Source of the DNA: Yersinia similis
GTDB taxonomy: Bacteria > Pseudomonadota > Gammaproteobacteria > Enterobacterales > Enterobacteriaceae
Assembly: GCF_001053095.1 (NCBI RefSeq)
Contig: NZ_CGBP01000009.1
Span: forward strand, 81,218 to 145,217
Direction: 5' to 3'
DNA: 64,000 nucleotides
The notes below the pieces were generated by a model. The model saw only the letters and a list, made by a program, of their open reading frames with translations. It made no database searches and was not told where the DNA came from. Positions 1 through 11,484 of the stretch are shown piece after piece. The position numbers and the translations under genes are program-made. Numbering within the stretch: the first letter of the stretch is position 1; every line of letters begins with the position of its first letter.

Positions 1-1548
1 GGCATCGGCGGCATTATACAGGCGGATGCCCGCCAGTATGTTCAGCCACGGCTGGGCTTGATTAAGCTGCGACGGATCTTTATTAGGCTGCATATAATAA
101 AAACTGCCGTTGCCCCACAACGATTTAGCTTGGACATCCAGTTGATCACTCCACAGCGCCCAGCCTTTATCATCAATACGCCAGTTTAGCGCGCCACTCG
201 CCTGGCTTACCTCCAACGGGGCGCGGAACATGTCACCATACGGCAATAGGCTGTTTTTAAGGTTGATGTTCAAACGCCCAAGACGTGCTGACCCACTCAA
301 CTCGCCATCGAGATTATTAACTCCGGGTAGTTGGCCCCAGTACTGCCAACTAACATCGTGCCATTTGGCTTGAAAACGGGTTGTCTCCAGTTGGCTGATA
401 GGGATATCCAACGCCAGTGCATCGACATACCCTTGTGGTTGTAGATCTACCCAGCGGGCCAGCAGTTCTGGGGTAAAAGGTGACAGGGTGGGTAACAGTG
501 GCCCAATCCGTTCCAACTGAAGATTGCTGGCTCGAATACGTAATTCCTGACGCTGCTCAGGGCCAAGAAATTGGGTATTCTCCGGCAGCCAAAGTGCCGA
601 CAAGCGCCCTTCCGGCCAGGCTTGACCATCGGTTTTTAGGTTCAGTACTGGCGCGTCAATTTGCCAACCATTGCCCTGGCGGCGGCCTTCCAGCACAAAA
701 TTATCGACAGATAATTGATGTGAATTACTGCCTACCGTCCAATTGGCCTGCCCCTGACTGAGCAGCACATTGCCCCGGTAAATTTCACCACTTTTAATGC
801 TCAGCCAAGCCGCCAAACTGAATTCAGCATTATCCAGACCAGTATTATTCTGCAACCAACGGCTAATCCACGGCTTAAGGTCGATATTATCGGCCTGCAT
901 ATATACCGTGCCATTATTCAGAATGCCCTGATTATCGTGCAGATCCATACGTACCTGCACCACACCATGCTGACCATTAATAGTCGATAGGCTAATTTGC
1001 CCTTCGGCACGATGACGGGTGCTAGAATTGAGCCAGGTGAGTTGTGGAATTTCCAGTTCAGCACGGGGGCCAGATGGCGTCAGAAACGAGATGCGGCTAT
1101 TACGCAGATCAAAACGATCTAACTGGCGCAGGAAGATATTATAAAAATTACTGGTTTCAAGGTTACTGCCGTTATTCTGCTTCACATCCAGTGTAGTGTG
1201 CAGATCCAACTGCAACTGATAGAAGGTCAAATCACGGAATTGCCAACGCCAGTGCAGCAGTGACTGCCACACATCCAGTGCCAGCGTCACCCGTTGAATC
1301 TGCAAGTCAGCCTTCGGCATTTGGGCGCGAATATCGCGTAGTTCCAAAGCCGGACCAAACGTTTCCCATGTTCCCTGCATAAACCCGACGTCCAGTGGGA
1401 TACCACTGACCGACTGGACCTTAGCCACAATTTGCGGCCGATACTCATTAATGAGAGGCAGCATCATGCGTAGCGTACTGACCAACAGCGCCACCACAAC
1501 AATGATTGTGGCGCCTGTCGCAAACATTATTTTGGGCAGTCGCCTCAC
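1..1548 (-). CDS. yhdP: YhdP, AsmA-like envelope lipid-transport protein (3' end outside window)
   Basis: The first 516 codons of a large gene whose 3' end lies beyond position 1. The start is GTG at 1548-1546, preceded by AAGGAG with good spacing; I translated the frame from there for about 1,100 bases and met no stop. The N-terminus has one membrane anchor (about residues 6-27), followed by a long beta-rich region containing 'LTLALDVW'-like and 'WQFRDLTF' stretches that match E. coli YhdP (about 1,266 residues). Family knowledge: YhdP is one of the AsmA-like bridge proteins (with TamB and YdbH) that move phospholipid between inner and outer membranes. It follows rng by 93 bases on the same strand, as in E. 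coli, so the two are probably co-transcribed. Confidence 0.88.
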   Translation of the reverse strand, partial: MRRLPKIMFATGATIIVVVALLVSTLRMMLPLINEYRPQIVAKVQSVSGIPLDVGFMQGTWETFGPALELRDIRAQMPKADLQIQRVTLALDVWQSLLHWRWQFRDLTFYQLQLDLHTTLDVKQNNGSNLETSNFYNIFLRQLDRFDLRNSRISFLTPSGPRAELEIPQLTWLNSSTRHRAEGQISLSTINGQHGVVQVRMDLHDNQGILNNGTVYMQADNIDLKPWISRWLQNNTGLDNAEFSLAAWLSIKSGEIYRGNVLLSQGQANWTVGSNSHQLSVDNFVLEGRRQGNGWQIDAPVLNLKTDGQAWPEGRLSALWLPENTQFLGPEQRQELRIRASNLQLERIGPLLPTLSPFTPELLARWVDLQPQGYVDALALDIPISQLETTRFQAKWHDVSWQYWGQLPGVNNLDGELSGSARLGRLNINLKNSLLPYGDMFRAPLEVSQASGALNWRIDDKGWALWSDQLDVQAKSLWGNGSFYYMQPNKDPSQLNQAQPWLNILAGIRLYNAADA

Positions 1549-1641
1549 GCCTTTCTCCTTTCAATCCGCGGTGAGACCATTACGCTGCAAGGGCCACAGC
1601 GGAACCGTCTTAGAACCTTCGCCAACAACACAGGGAGGCTC

Positions 1642-3111
1642 TTACATCATCACCACGTCAAACTGTTCTTGGTTATACAGTGGCTCTATCTGAACTTTTA
1701 CCTGCTTACCAACGAAGATTTCCACCTCGGCCAGTGCATGTGACTCTTCACCTTTCAGCGCCTCACCTACAGCCGGAGAAGCATAGACCAGGAAACGGTC
1801 AGAATCATAAGCATGGTGGACACGGACAATTTCACGCAAGATTTCGTAGCACACGGTCTCTACTGATTTTACAGTGCCACGGCCACGGCAGGTCGGGCAT
1901 TCATGGCACAAAACATGTTCAATACTTTCACGCGTACGCTTACGCGTCATTTCGACTAAGCCTAGCTGAGAGAAACCGTTAATACTGGTTTTTACGCGAT
2001 CTTTACTCAGTGCTTGTTCCAATGAATGCAATACCCGCCGGCGATGGTCTTCATTACTCATATCAATGAAATCAATAATGATAATCCCACCCAGATTACG
2101 CATCCGCAATTGGCGAGCGATGGCCTGAGTCGCTTCAATATTGGTATTGAAAATGGTTTCCTCAAGATTCCGATGCCCGACAAACGCCCCAGTGTTGATA
2201 TCCACGGTCGTCATCGCTTCTGTCTGATCGATAATCAGATAACCACCTGATTTTAATTCAACTTTACGTTCCAGTGAACGCTGAATTTCATTCTCAACAT
2301 CATAGAGATCGAAAATGGGTTGCTTCCCAGTGTACAGCTCCAGCTTGTCAGTCATTTCTGGAATATATTCACGGGTGAATTCCACCAGTAAATCGTAAGT
2401 CAATTTTGAGTCAACGCGGATTTTATCCAGCGCCGCACCAGCAAAATCACGCAATACGCGTTGCGCCAGCGCCATTTCACCATACAGCTTATATTTGGTG
2501 ATATTACGCTTCTTACGCTCCTGAACTTTGGTCCACAAACGTTTAAGGAACGCGGCATCGGCAGATAGCTCTTCTTCACCAATCCCTTCAGCGGCAGTAC
2601 GGATAATAAAGCCGCCCTGCTCATCACAATAAGTCGCAACCGTCTTTTTTAGGCGTTCGCGCTCTGCTTCGCTCTCAATCCGCTGGGAAACACCAACATG
2701 GGCAGCTCCTGGCATTAACACCAGATAGCGAGAAGGCAGGGTGATATCGGTCGTTAAACGTGCGCCTTTGGTACCCAAGGGATCTTTCACCACCTGTACC
2801 ATTAAATCCTGCCCCTGACGGACCAGTTCAGCGATATCGCGTACATTGAAGTTTTTCTGTTCATCCCCGGCCACGCATTCGGTGTGGGGCATGATATCGG
2901 AAGCATGGAGGAAGGCGGCTTTATCCAGACCTATATCAACAAAAGCAGCTTGCATACCCGGTAAAACCCGGCTGACTCGCCCTTTATAAATATTGCCAAC
3001 GATCCCTCTTTTGGCTTCACGCTCAATATGTATTTCTTGCAGGATGCCGCCATCAATATAAGCCACCCGAGTTTCAGACGGTGTAATATTGACCAGTAAT
3101 TCAGCTGTCAT
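1642..3111 (-). CDS. rng: Ribonuclease G
   Basis: 489 residues, the same length as E. coli RNase G, an endoribonuclease that matures the 5' end of 16S rRNA and degrades some mRNAs. An S1 RNA-binding domain covers about residues 38-125, the RNase H-like and catalytic region follows. The two metal-binding aspartates expected by family alignment are D304 (VDINTG) and D347 (IIDFIDM), and the zinc-link CPTC lies at 405-408. It lacks the RNase E C-terminal scaffold. The gene overlaps yhdE by 11 bases and sits between yhdE and yhdP exactly as in other Enterobacterales. Confidence 0.97.
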   Translation of the reverse strand: MTAELLVNITPSETRVAYIDGGILQEIHIEREAKRGIVGNIYKGRVSRVLPGMQAAFVDIGLDKAAFLHASDIMPHTECVAGDEQKNFNVRDIAELVRQGQDLMVQVVKDPLGTKGARLTTDITLPSRYLVLMPGAAHVGVSQRIESEAERERLKKTVATYCDEQGGFIIRTAAEGIGEEELSADAAFLKRLWTKVQERKKRNITKYKLYGEMALAQRVLRDFAGAALDKIRVDSKLTYDLLVEFTREYIPEMTDKLELYTGKQPIFDLYDVENEIQRSLERKVELKSGGYLIIDQTEAMTTVDINTGAFVGHRNLEETIFNTNIEATQAIARQLRMRNLGGIIIIDFIDMSNEDHRRRVLHSLEQALSKDRVKTSINGFSQLGLVEMTRKRTRESIEHVLCHECPTCRGRGTVKSVETVCYEILREIVRVHHAYDSDRFLVYASPAVGEALKGEESHALAEVEIFVGKQVKVQIEPLYNQEQFDVVMM

Positions 3112-3694
3112 GTATTCCTCTCACATTACGCTGCGCAATAAAATGGCTTAGTAATTCATGGGTTTCAACTAACGGCAGGCCCACCACTGCGTGATAACTG
3201 CCTGCAATGGCCCTGACGAAGCAACCACCTTTCCCCTGAATACCATAAGCGCCCGCCTTATCCATGGGTTCACCGGTAGCAATATAGTCACTGATTTCTA
3301 ACTGAGATAACACGCGAAATGTCACATCTGTCACAACCATGGCCGATAACATGCTTTGCCGATCGGCCAACGCCACGGCTGTCATCACCTGATGCCGCTG
3401 GCCGGACAATGCACTCAGTATTTGTTGTGCATGTTCCTTATCCCGTGGTTTTTCTAAAACCTGCCCATTTAGCACCACAATGGTATCGGCACCCAATACC
3501 GGTAAATCCTGCGGTGCGACAACCACACCTGCCTGTGCTTTATCCTGCGCCAAACGCTGGACATACACCTGCGCACTCTCGCCGGGGTTACGCTGTTCTT
3601 CAACCTCGGTTTTCAATACCTCAAACGGTAAATCCAGCAGGGCCAGTAATTCACGGCGACGTGGAGAAGCAGAAGCAAGATACAGAGCCGTCAT
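3101..3694 (-). CDS. yhdE: Maf-family nucleoside triphosphate pyrophosphatase YhdE
   Basis: 197 residues from the start MTALYLAS; an in-frame ATG 27 bases upstream would add nine residues absent from relatives. The N-terminal [10 protein letters not shown] motif (residues 6-15) is the Maf signature, and GADTIV carries the conserved acidic residue. In E. coli YhdE hydrolyses dTTP and UTP (and modified forms) to the monophosphate, a house-cleaning role also linked to division arrest when over-expressed. It overlaps rng by 11 bases and follows mreD by 13 bases, so it is the distal part of the mre cluster. Confidence 0.93.
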   Translation of the reverse strand: MTALYLASASPRRRELLALLDLPFEVLKTEVEEQRNPGESAQVYVQRLAQDKAQAGVVVAPQDLPVLGADTIVVLNGQVLEKPRDKEHAQQILSALSGQRHQVMTAVALADRQSMLSAMVVTDVTFRVLSQLEISDYIATGEPMDKAGAYGIQGKGGCFVRAIAGSYHAVVGLPLVETHELLSHFIAQRNVRGIHDS

Positions 3695-3707
3695 GGGCAT
3701 TAAATCC

Positions 3708-4196
3708 TTATTGCACCGCAAATTGACGGCGAATTTTACGCATTAGCAGGAACAGCCATGGCCAGAGAATGCCGTTGACAACGCTACTCCAGAAAACTTC
3801 TGGGCGGAATGCGACATTAATCACCAAAAACTCAGACCAAAACACCACGACATCCATCGTCAGTGAAAGCAGCATGACGATAAGAGCCTGTTGCCACAAT
3901 GCCATATTACGGAATAATTGGAACTTAAAGGCCACCAGATAGGCGACGATACTGAGTGCCAACGCCCGGACTCCCAGAGTCGATCCCAAAATAAGGTCCA
4001 TAATCAGCCCCAGAATAAACCCCGTGCCAACATTCACCCGGTGTGGCAAGGCCATCACCCAATAAATGAGTACCAAGGCTAACCATGAGGGCCGAAACAT
4101 ATAGATCTGTTCAGGCCACGGCATAATTTGCAGCACCATAGCAATCAGGAATGATAGCCAGATAACCCAGCGACCATGACTACTGTAACGATTCAC
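3708..4196 (-). CDS. mreD: Rod shape-determining protein MreD
   Basis: 162 residues with five or so hydrophobic segments across most of the length (for example around 12-30, 35-52, 58-75, 100-125 and 135-152), matching the integral membrane MreD family. It acts with MreC, RodA and PBP2 in the elongasome that keeps cells rod-shaped. The gene overlaps mreC by 4 bases (ATGA), indicating translational coupling. Confidence 0.95.
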   Translation of the reverse strand: MNRYSSHGRWVIWLSFLIAMVLQIMPWPEQIYMFRPSWLALVLIYWVMALPHRVNVGTGFILGLIMDLILGSTLGVRALALSIVAYLVAFKFQLFRNMALWQQALIVMLLSLTMDVVVFWSEFLVINVAFRPEVFWSSVVNGILWPWLFLLMRKIRRQFAVQ

Positions 4197-5173
4197 GGCG
4201 AAACTCCTGGAGTGACAACTGCGGGCGTGGATGCGGCAGGCGCAGGCGGCCCCATGGCATCAGCAGAAGGCAACACCTGAGACATCATCGGTGCCAGACG
4301 TTCATTCGCGACCCGGCGTACCTCATCCGGCGGCATGGGCATATCACCATTACGATCAGCGCCCCACAACAACAGTAGGTAACGTAAGCGTTGTAAATCT
4401 GCGGTTGGCCGAGCCTGAATAACCGTATAAGCGCGCTGGTTGTCGACTTTAACCGAAGAGACAACGGCAACAGGATAGCCTTCAGGGAAGCGCCCACCCA
4501 AGCCCGACGTCACCAACACATCGCCTACACGAATATCTGTATTGCTGGGCAAATGTTCCAATAATAAATCATCACTACAACCGCTACCGGCAGCAATAAC
4601 CCGAATATCATTACGCAGCACCTGAATAGGCAGTGCATGGGAAGCATCGCAAATCAATAATACGCGGCTGGTAAATTTACTCACTGCCACAACTTGGCCT
4701 ACGACACCGCGATCACTGATGACCGGTTGGCCCTCATAAACGCCGCTGTTCAAGCCTTTATCAATCACAACATGGTCACTATAAGGATCGGTCCCGCTGG
4801 ACATGACCTGAGTCACCATTTTTTGCTCATCCTGACGCAAAGGAGAACCCAATAATTCCCGTAAACGGTTATTTTCCTGTTTGAACTGCCCCAGTAATTG
4901 GAGATCGGTATTTTTCAGTAACAGCTCTTGACGTAACGCACGATTCTCCAACTCCAATTGTTCACGAGTGGCTAGCGTATCAGAAACGTTGTCGAGAAGT
5001 TTACGTGGCCCATTGGCCAGAAAATAGAAAGGGCTAACTGCGGTGTCCATGTAAGTCCGTATTTTAACGAACGTACCCAACCGGCTATCAGCAATAACCA
5101 GTACAATGGCCGCAATAATGGCAAAGAAGAGTCGTAGTTGCAGGGATGGACCCCGACTAAAAATCGGCTTCAT
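4193..5173 (-). CDS. mreC: Rod shape-determining protein MreC
   Basis: 326 residues: a short cytoplasmic N-terminus, one membrane helix (about 13-32), a coiled coil (about 65-110, rich in L, E, Q and N), then the beta-domain with the conserved [12 protein letters not shown] and [15 protein letters not shown] stretches. The C-terminal 30 residues are a Pro/Ala/Thr tail. Slightly shorter than E. coli MreC (367), the difference being in this tail. It is the periplasmic scaffold that activates PBP2 in the elongasome. Separated from mreB by 205 bases that include an ERIC-like element. Confidence 0.95.
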   Translation of the reverse strand: MKPIFSRGPSLQLRLFFAIIAAIVLVIADSRLGTFVKIRTYMDTAVSPFYFLANGPRKLLDNVSDTLATREQLELENRALRQELLLKNTDLQLLGQFKQENNRLRELLGSPLRQDEQKMVTQVMSSGTDPYSDHVVIDKGLNSGVYEGQPVISDRGVVGQVVAVSKFTSRVLLICDASHALPIQVLRNDIRVIAAGSGCSDDLLLEHLPSNTDIRVGDVLVTSGLGGRFPEGYPVAVVSSVKVDNQRAYTVIQARPTADLQRLRYLLLLWGADRNGDMPMPPDEVRRVANERLAPMMSQVLPSADAMGPPAPAASTPAVVTPGVSP

Positions 5174-5233
5174 AAATTATGCGTATTCCTCGACGACAAG
5201 AGGAGACGCTAAATCGGGTGAGTATAAATACCT

Positions 5234-5346
5234 CCTCATTTGAAATTACAGCGGTGTTAGCGTTATTCATTCGCCCGAATCACTGACCTGAATCAGCTCA
5301 TCGGGATTCGCTCACTTGCTGCAACCCCAATTAATTTTGGGTATAG
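5234..5346 (-). repeat. ERIC-like palindromic element between mreB and mreC
   Basis: Read on the minus strand, this begins TATACCCAAAATTAATTGG and continues with GCGAATCCCGATGAGCTGATT, then GTGATTCGGGCGAATG and a CGCTAACACCGCTGTA end. The same order of blocks is found in the array at 15684-16026, which carries the fuller ERIC core. It therefore looks like a diverged ERIC (enterobacterial repetitive intergenic consensus) copy inside the transcribed mreB-mreC spacer. Confidence 0.7.
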
Positions 5347-5378
5347 ACTCAACCGACCTAGATCTCTTCTTTGGCTGA

Positions 5379-6758
<1,380 letters not shown>

Positions 6759-8675
6759 TTACGAATATTTTTTCTTTCCGGAGTTTAATGGGGTCGGTGG
6801 AGCAAAGAAATTACCCTGCCCACCGTAAACGCCTTTCTCTTGCAGCGTTTGCCATTCTTCACGGGTACGAACTTCTGCCGCAAAAACTTTCGTCTGCGCC
6901 CCTGCACAGGCACCAGTCAGACTTTCCACAAATAACTGATTTTCATAGCGAAAATTAATGCTTCTTACCACGCCGGGATGAAGCTTTATCATTTCAACCT
7001 GCAAAGATTTAATATATGAGGTGCTGACAACCGTCAATCCAGCCTGTGATGCCATCACTTTGCAGCCTAGGCCACGCAATAAACGGACCATTTGGCGGAT
7101 TTCTTCGATATGTTGACACACATCTGCCTCTGCAAGTTCAAAGATAATTCGCATTCGGTCAGATTTTTTGCACTGTAATAGCGTGTCACGCAACCAGCGC
7201 TGGAAAGGACGATGTAATAATGAATCAACGCTGATAGAAAATGCCAGTGTTTCATCCGGCCATAAAGATAATAAAGGAATTATCTTATCAATCTTTTGCC
7301 TATCATAACGTTCACCCAATCCGAGCAATTGCACCAATGGCATAAATTCGGCCGCCAGTAGTTCCTGCTTACCATCATATATGCGGCTAATTATTTCACG
7401 GTGGCTTATCTTGCCATCCACAGTAATAACCGGTTTTTGATAAAGCCTTGGGCCTCCGCTCGCCAGAGTCTGTTCCAGCAATGTGCGCCATTTAACACTG
7501 CCACGCCCACGCTCCGGTACCTGAGTATCGTACACATACCAACCGTTCCCACCATACAGCGCCGCATTTTTGGTCGCCTGCCCTGCATTGTCCATAATTT
7601 GTTCGGCTGACTCACCACTACGGTAAGCCACGATGCCAATATGTAACAGTGATTCGCGATCTATAATATGAGGCTCCGGTAATGTTCTCACCGCATTCAC
7701 CAATTGTGCGGCCATCACATCGGCATCTTTCAACGTTTTGTGGGGCAGTAATATCGCGATGTCACTATTAAGGTAGCGGGCCAGGAGTGCGGAGGGATAG
7801 CGGGCCACAAAAGTTGACAGTAGGTTAACCAGTGACCCCATCAGTTCCTGTACTTGCTGGTGATCGTGGGTTTCATTTAAGGCTTCAAAATCGGGCAGTT
7901 GCACCATCATGACCACACCGTGCGCACCGGTCTCTTCAAGTTGCGTGGTCAGTTGGTTATCAAAAAACTGGCGGTTACTGAGGCCAGTCTGAGCATCTTG
8001 AGCCGCAAACGTGCGGATTAACGTATCTACCCGATTGCGTTCTGCCCGCACCTCCATCAGCTCAGATAATAAATGGTCAATAGCCCTGCTGGCACAAGGT
8101 GGCCATTCGTAATCCTCGCTGCGCACCGCATGCTCACGTTCACCACTGAGAATACGCCTTGCCCGCCGTTCAAGTTTTTCCTGCCCGACGGTCTGGTCAC
8201 GTAGCCAGCGAAAACTCAACAACAACGTTAACGCAATGACCACCACCACCAGCGATAAAATGGCCGCGGCATAAATAGAACGGGCATAGCTGCCCAGCGG
8301 GTCAATATAGTTGAAATGCATATCCGTCCCTGGTTGATGCAACAGAGGCAATACCATCTGGCGGTAGCTACTGTTGCTGTTCCAAGGCGTATAAACCGCT
8401 GGAGTATGGAGTTGATAGAGGGTACTAGTGCTATTTTTGATACTGACATCTACCACACCAAGGGCCTGCATCATCAGTGGCAGCCATTCACGTTTTTTAT
8501 TGATGGGTTGCAGTAGCAGTGACTGATCGTAAGCGGTCACAATACTTTGGAGCCGTTGCTCCATCTTCTTCTGGCATAAATAGAAGAAGCTGATCGTGCT
8601 GCCCAGTAAGACTAAACACATAGCCAATACGACCAGCAGCGTCATAAACGCAGAAAGTTTGGTTGTAAATCGCAT
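6759..8675 (-). CDS. csrD: CsrD, degenerate GGDEF/EAL regulator of CsrB/CsrC RNA decay
   Basis: 638 residues. Two membrane segments bracket a periplasmic domain (about 9-32 and 134-156), followed by a HAMP-like linker, a GGDEF-type domain (about 225-385) and an EAL-type domain (about 400-630). The catalytic signatures are lost: ARYLNSDIAILL occupies the GGDEF loop region and AAEFMPLVQ stands where EAL would be, as in E. coli CsrD (YhdA). Family knowledge: CsrD does not turn over c-di-GMP but makes CsrB and CsrC sRNAs susceptible to RNase E, relieving CsrA sequestration control. Located directly upstream of mreB as in E. coli. Confidence 0.93.
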   Translation of the reverse strand: MRFTTKLSAFMTLLVVLAMCLVLLGSTISFFYLCQKKMEQRLQSIVTAYDQSLLLQPINKKREWLPLMMQALGVVDVSIKNSTSTLYQLHTPAVYTPWNSNSSYRQMVLPLLHQPGTDMHFNYIDPLGSYARSIYAAAILSLVVVVIALTLLLSFRWLRDQTVGQEKLERRARRILSGEREHAVRSEDYEWPPCASRAIDHLLSELMEVRAERNRVDTLIRTFAAQDAQTGLSNRQFFDNQLTTQLEETGAHGVVMMVQLPDFEALNETHDHQQVQELMGSLVNLLSTFVARYPSALLARYLNSDIAILLPHKTLKDADVMAAQLVNAVRTLPEPHIIDRESLLHIGIVAYRSGESAEQIMDNAGQATKNAALYGGNGWYVYDTQVPERGRGSVKWRTLLEQTLASGGPRLYQKPVITVDGKISHREIISRIYDGKQELLAAEFMPLVQLLGLGERYDRQKIDKIIPLLSLWPDETLAFSISVDSLLHRPFQRWLRDTLLQCKKSDRMRIIFELAEADVCQHIEEIRQMVRLLRGLGCKVMASQAGLTVVSTSYIKSLQVEMIKLHPGVVRSINFRYENQLFVESLTGACAGAQTKVFAAEVRTREEWQTLQEKGVYGGQGNFFAPPTPLNSGKKKYS

Positions 8676-9056
8676 TACTTAGCCTTGCCTAGTGCAATTA
8701 AATGAATAGAGTCCCTCAAATTCATGGGGGCAAGTACTATATGACAAAAAGAACCCGTAACGCTGATTTTTTACTGCAGAATACGACAAATACACAATAA
8801 TTTAGTCCTTTTCCCTGACGTTCAGCCTATCCCTCTAATAAGCATAGCCCCTGATAATCACTAACAGCATGATTTTTGTCCCCGATCAGCCTAGAAATTT
8901 GCTGTAACCGCTATATTGGCTCACCCTTAACACAGGTTTTTTATTTCTGTCTTTTCACCATTGATACCCAACGTTATTGACATTGCAGCAAACGAATCAC
9001 CAATCGGCAGAGTAGCGAGAGCGGCTGACACGGCGGCAAAGTTAAGTAAGAAGGGG
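8676..9056. other. Intergenic region csrD-acuI, promoters expected in both directions
   Basis: Divergent spacer between csrD (minus) and acuI (plus); with the following repeat it is 566 bases long. Near 8962-9000 it holds a fragment resembling the left end of ERIC-like elements (GATACCCAACG followed by GCAGCAAACGAATCACC). I see no coding sequence. Confidence 0.5.
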
Positions 9057-9220
9057 TCAGACTGCTGACAAACCCCGATGACGCGATCTTGAACGGTGAG
9101 GATAGGCAGAGGAGTAAAGCGTCCGCGCCAAGGATGGCGCGGCTCGAGCCTACATGGATGTATTTACGGCGTCTTTACGATCTGCCTGTTCTCTCCGTCG
9201 CGGGCACTTTGTCAATAACC
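9057..9220 (+). repeat. Long palindromic intergenic repeat in the acuI leader
   Basis: Contains ATCTTGAACGGTGAGGATAG, then an interrupted inverted repeat: GGCAGAGGAGTAAAGCGTCC pairs with GGCGTCTTTACGATCTGCC about 80 bases downstream, around an inner CGCGCC/GGCGCG stem. The left half recurs at 47876-47948. The two copies and the palindromic design suggest a dispersed miniature element, possibly of the Yersinia palindromic (YPAL) type; that family name is a guess. It ends only about 20 bases before the acuI ribosome-binding site, so it lies in the likely 5' leader. Confidence 0.65.
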
Positions 9221-9241
9221 TCGGTAATTAGGGAGCACGAC

Positions 9242-10219
9242 ATGCGAGCACTGATACTTGAGCAAATTGAAGGACGCACCACCGCAGAAGTACGCCAAAT
9301 TTCGTCCTCACAACTGCCTGCTGGTAATGTCACTGTAGACGTCAATTGGTCCAGCCTGAATTATAAAGATGCATTGGCGATTACGGGTCAGGGGAAGATT
9401 ATCCGCCAATTTCCTATGGTACCGGGTATTGATTTCGCCGGAACAGTACACAGCAGCGAAGATCCACGTTTTCATATCGGCCAATCGGTCTTGTTAACCG
9501 GTTGGGGGGTAGGCGAAAACCATTGGGGAGGACTCGCCGAGCAAGCACGAGTGAATGGCGATTGGCTAGTCCCCATGCCAGACGGGCTAGATGCACGTAA
9601 AGCGATGATCATTGGTACCGCAGGTTTTACCGCCATGCTGTGCGTCATGGCACTGGAAGACGGTGGCGTGACCCCAAAAAGCGGTGAAGTGGTGGTAACC
9701 GGGGCCAGTGGTGGCGTTGGTAGCACGGCAATTGCCTTACTTTCAGCGTTAGGCTACCAGATTGTCGCTATTTCTGGCCGTGACAGTAACAGTGACTATC
9801 TAAAGAGCCTGGGCGCACATAGGATATTACCGCGCAGTGATTATCTTGATGCTTCACGGCCACTGGAAAAACAGCTATGGGCAGGAGCGATTGATACCGT
9901 GGGTGATAGCATGTTGGCCAAAATACTGGCCCAGATGAATTATAACGGTGCCGTCGCAGCATGCGGCCTGGCGGGAGGTTATAATCTGCCAACCACCGTC
10001 ATGCCATTTATTCTGCGTAATATTCGCCTACAGGGCGTGGATTCAGTGATGACGCCACCTCCTCGCCGCCTGCAAACCTGGCAGCGATTACAGAAAATTT
10101 TGCCTGAAAGTTTCTATCAGCAAGCATCACAAGCCATCACGCTGGCTGATACACCCACCATTGCGGCCAGGTTACTGGCAAATGAAGTCACCGGGCGTAC
10201 CTTAGTCAAAGTCCGCTGA
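9242..10219 (+). CDS. acuI: Acrylyl-CoA reductase AcuI/YhdH (quinone-oxidoreductase-like MDR)
   Basis: 325 residues starting MRALILEQIEG, with AGGGAG at 9230-9235 as ribosome-binding site. The reading frame is open for 51 codons further upstream through the palindromic repeat, but that extension has no family support. It is a medium-chain dehydrogenase/reductase: an N-terminal GroES-like half, then a Rossmann half with GASGGVGSTA (about 152-161) for NADPH. E. coli YhdH is about 75% identical by eye and reduces acryloyl-CoA to propionyl-CoA, protecting against this toxic electrophile. It stands alone, divergent from csrD. Confidence 0.93.
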   Translation: MRALILEQIEGRTTAEVRQISSSQLPAGNVTVDVNWSSLNYKDALAITGQGKIIRQFPMVPGIDFAGTVHSSEDPRFHIGQSVLLTGWGVGENHWGGLAEQARVNGDWLVPMPDGLDARKAMIIGTAGFTAMLCVMALEDGGVTPKSGEVVVTGASGGVGSTAIALLSALGYQIVAISGRDSNSDYLKSLGAHRILPRSDYLDASRPLEKQLWAGAIDTVGDSMLAKILAQMNYNGAVAACGLAGGYNLPTTVMPFILRNIRLQGVDSVMTPPPRRLQTWQRLQKILPESFYQQASQAITLADTPTIAARLLANEVTGRTLVKVR

Positions 10220-10401
10220 TTTGTCCTTATTCACTGGCGGCACTCACTTCCACTAATTAATCGTTACAGCAACCACCGAGATAAGTTTCACACTTGCCTC
10301 GGTGGTTGAAATTTCATATTTTTCTTAGAACCTTCGCACTTGTTCCTATTTGCCACCATGATTAACTACATCAGAGGCAACTGTTCGATGGAGTCATTGC
10401 T

Positions 10402-11484
10402 ATGCAAAACACGTTTACTCATGCTAAGAACAACACTCATGCTAAAAACAACTGTTCTCAGACGAAAAGCAATGCAGTAAGTCTCAAGAAGCCACGTAAA
10501 CTGACTGAGGCAGACGTCACGCCAGAGAGTATTTTTTATCAACGACGTAAGGTGTTGCAGGCTCTGGGGATCACCGCAGCCACATTGGCTCTGCCAGCAT
10601 CAGCACAAGCCGACTTACTGGCTTGGTTTAAAGGTAACGAGCCGCCCAAAGCGCCCTCAGGTCAACCATTGACGTTCACCCCATCAGCCGCTTACCACCC
10701 AGACTTGGCTTTAACGCCAGAAGACAAAGTGACTGGGTACAATAATTTCTATGAGTTTGGGTTGGATAAAGCTGATCCCGCCGCGAATGCTGGCACACTG
10801 AAAACAGAAGGCTGGCAGATTAAGATTGACGGCGATGTCGTTAAGCCCATGACGCTGGATATGGATTATCTGATGAAACGCTTTCCCCTTGAAGAGCGTA
10901 TCTATCGCCTACGCTGCGTCGAAGCGTGGTCTATGGTCGTACCATGGATCGGTTTTGAGTTAGGGAAACTGCTGAAATTAGCAGAGCCGACCAGTAATGC
11001 CCGCTATGTGGCGTTCCAAACATTGTATGCCCCAGATCAAATGCCCGGGCAGAAAAACCGCTTTATTGGTGGGGGGCTGGACTACCCCTATGTCGAAGGG
11101 CTGCGGTTAGATGAAGCTATGCACCCACTGGCCTTTATGGTTGTTGGCGTGTATGGCAAAACCCTACCACCGCAAAATGGTGCACCGCTACGGCTCATGA
11201 CACCGTGGAAATATGGCTTTAAGAGCATTAAGTCCATCGTGCATATTCGCCTGACACATGAGCAGCCGCCAACCACCTGGAATTTGAGCGCCCCCAACGA
11301 ATATGGCTTTTATGCCAATGTGAACCCGCACGTCGATCATCCCCGCTGGTCACAGGCCACCGAGCGCGTTATCGGTTCTGGCGGTATTCTGGATGTAAAA
11401 CGCCAGCCCACCTTGTTATTTAACGGCTATGCTGACCAAGTGGCATCGCTATATCGTGGTTTAGATTTACGGAAGAATTTCTAA
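10402..11484 (+). CDS. msrP: MsrP, periplasmic methionine sulfoxide reductase catalytic subunit (molybdoenzyme)
   Basis: 360 residues. A Tat signal is visible: twin arginine at residues 48-49 ([11 protein letters not shown]) followed by a hydrophobic stretch and an ASAQA cleavage site. The molybdopterin-ligating cysteine is C172 in [14 protein letters not shown]. The rest is collinear with E. coli YedY/MsrP (334). MsrP with MsrQ repairs oxidised methionine in envelope proteins using quinol electrons. The N-terminus is odd: about 26 residues longer than E. coli, with a duplicated THAKNN segment encoded by a direct nucleotide repeat. This ATG is the only usable start before the Tat motif. It overlaps msrQ by one base. 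Confidence 0.94.
   Translation: MQNTFTHAKNNTHAKNNCSQTKSNAVSLKKPRKLTEADVTPESIFYQRRKVLQALGITAATLALPASAQADLLAWFKGNEPPKAPSGQPLTFTPSAAYHPDLALTPEDKVTGYNNFYEFGLDKADPAANAGTLKTEGWQIKIDGDVVKPMTLDMDYLMKRFPLEERIYRLRCVEAWSMVVPWIGFELGKLLKLAEPTSNARYVAFQTLYAPDQMPGQKNRFIGGGLDYPYVEGLRLDEAMHPLAFMVVGVYGKTLPPQNGAPLRLMTPWKYGFKSIKSIVHIRLTHEQPPTTWNLSAPNEYGFYANVNPHVDHPRWSQATERVIGSGGILDVKRQPTLLFNGYADQVASLYRGLDLRKNF

Noticed and set aside
1..1548. Suspected broken yhdP because the 3' end is missing
   Set aside because: Translation from the GTG start is open for all the segments I checked (1548 down to about 421); the gene simply runs out of the window.
9089..9241. Upstream in-frame extension of acuI by 51 codons
   Set aside because: It lies in a palindromic repeat, has no homology to the family and the internal ATG has a good ribosome-binding site.
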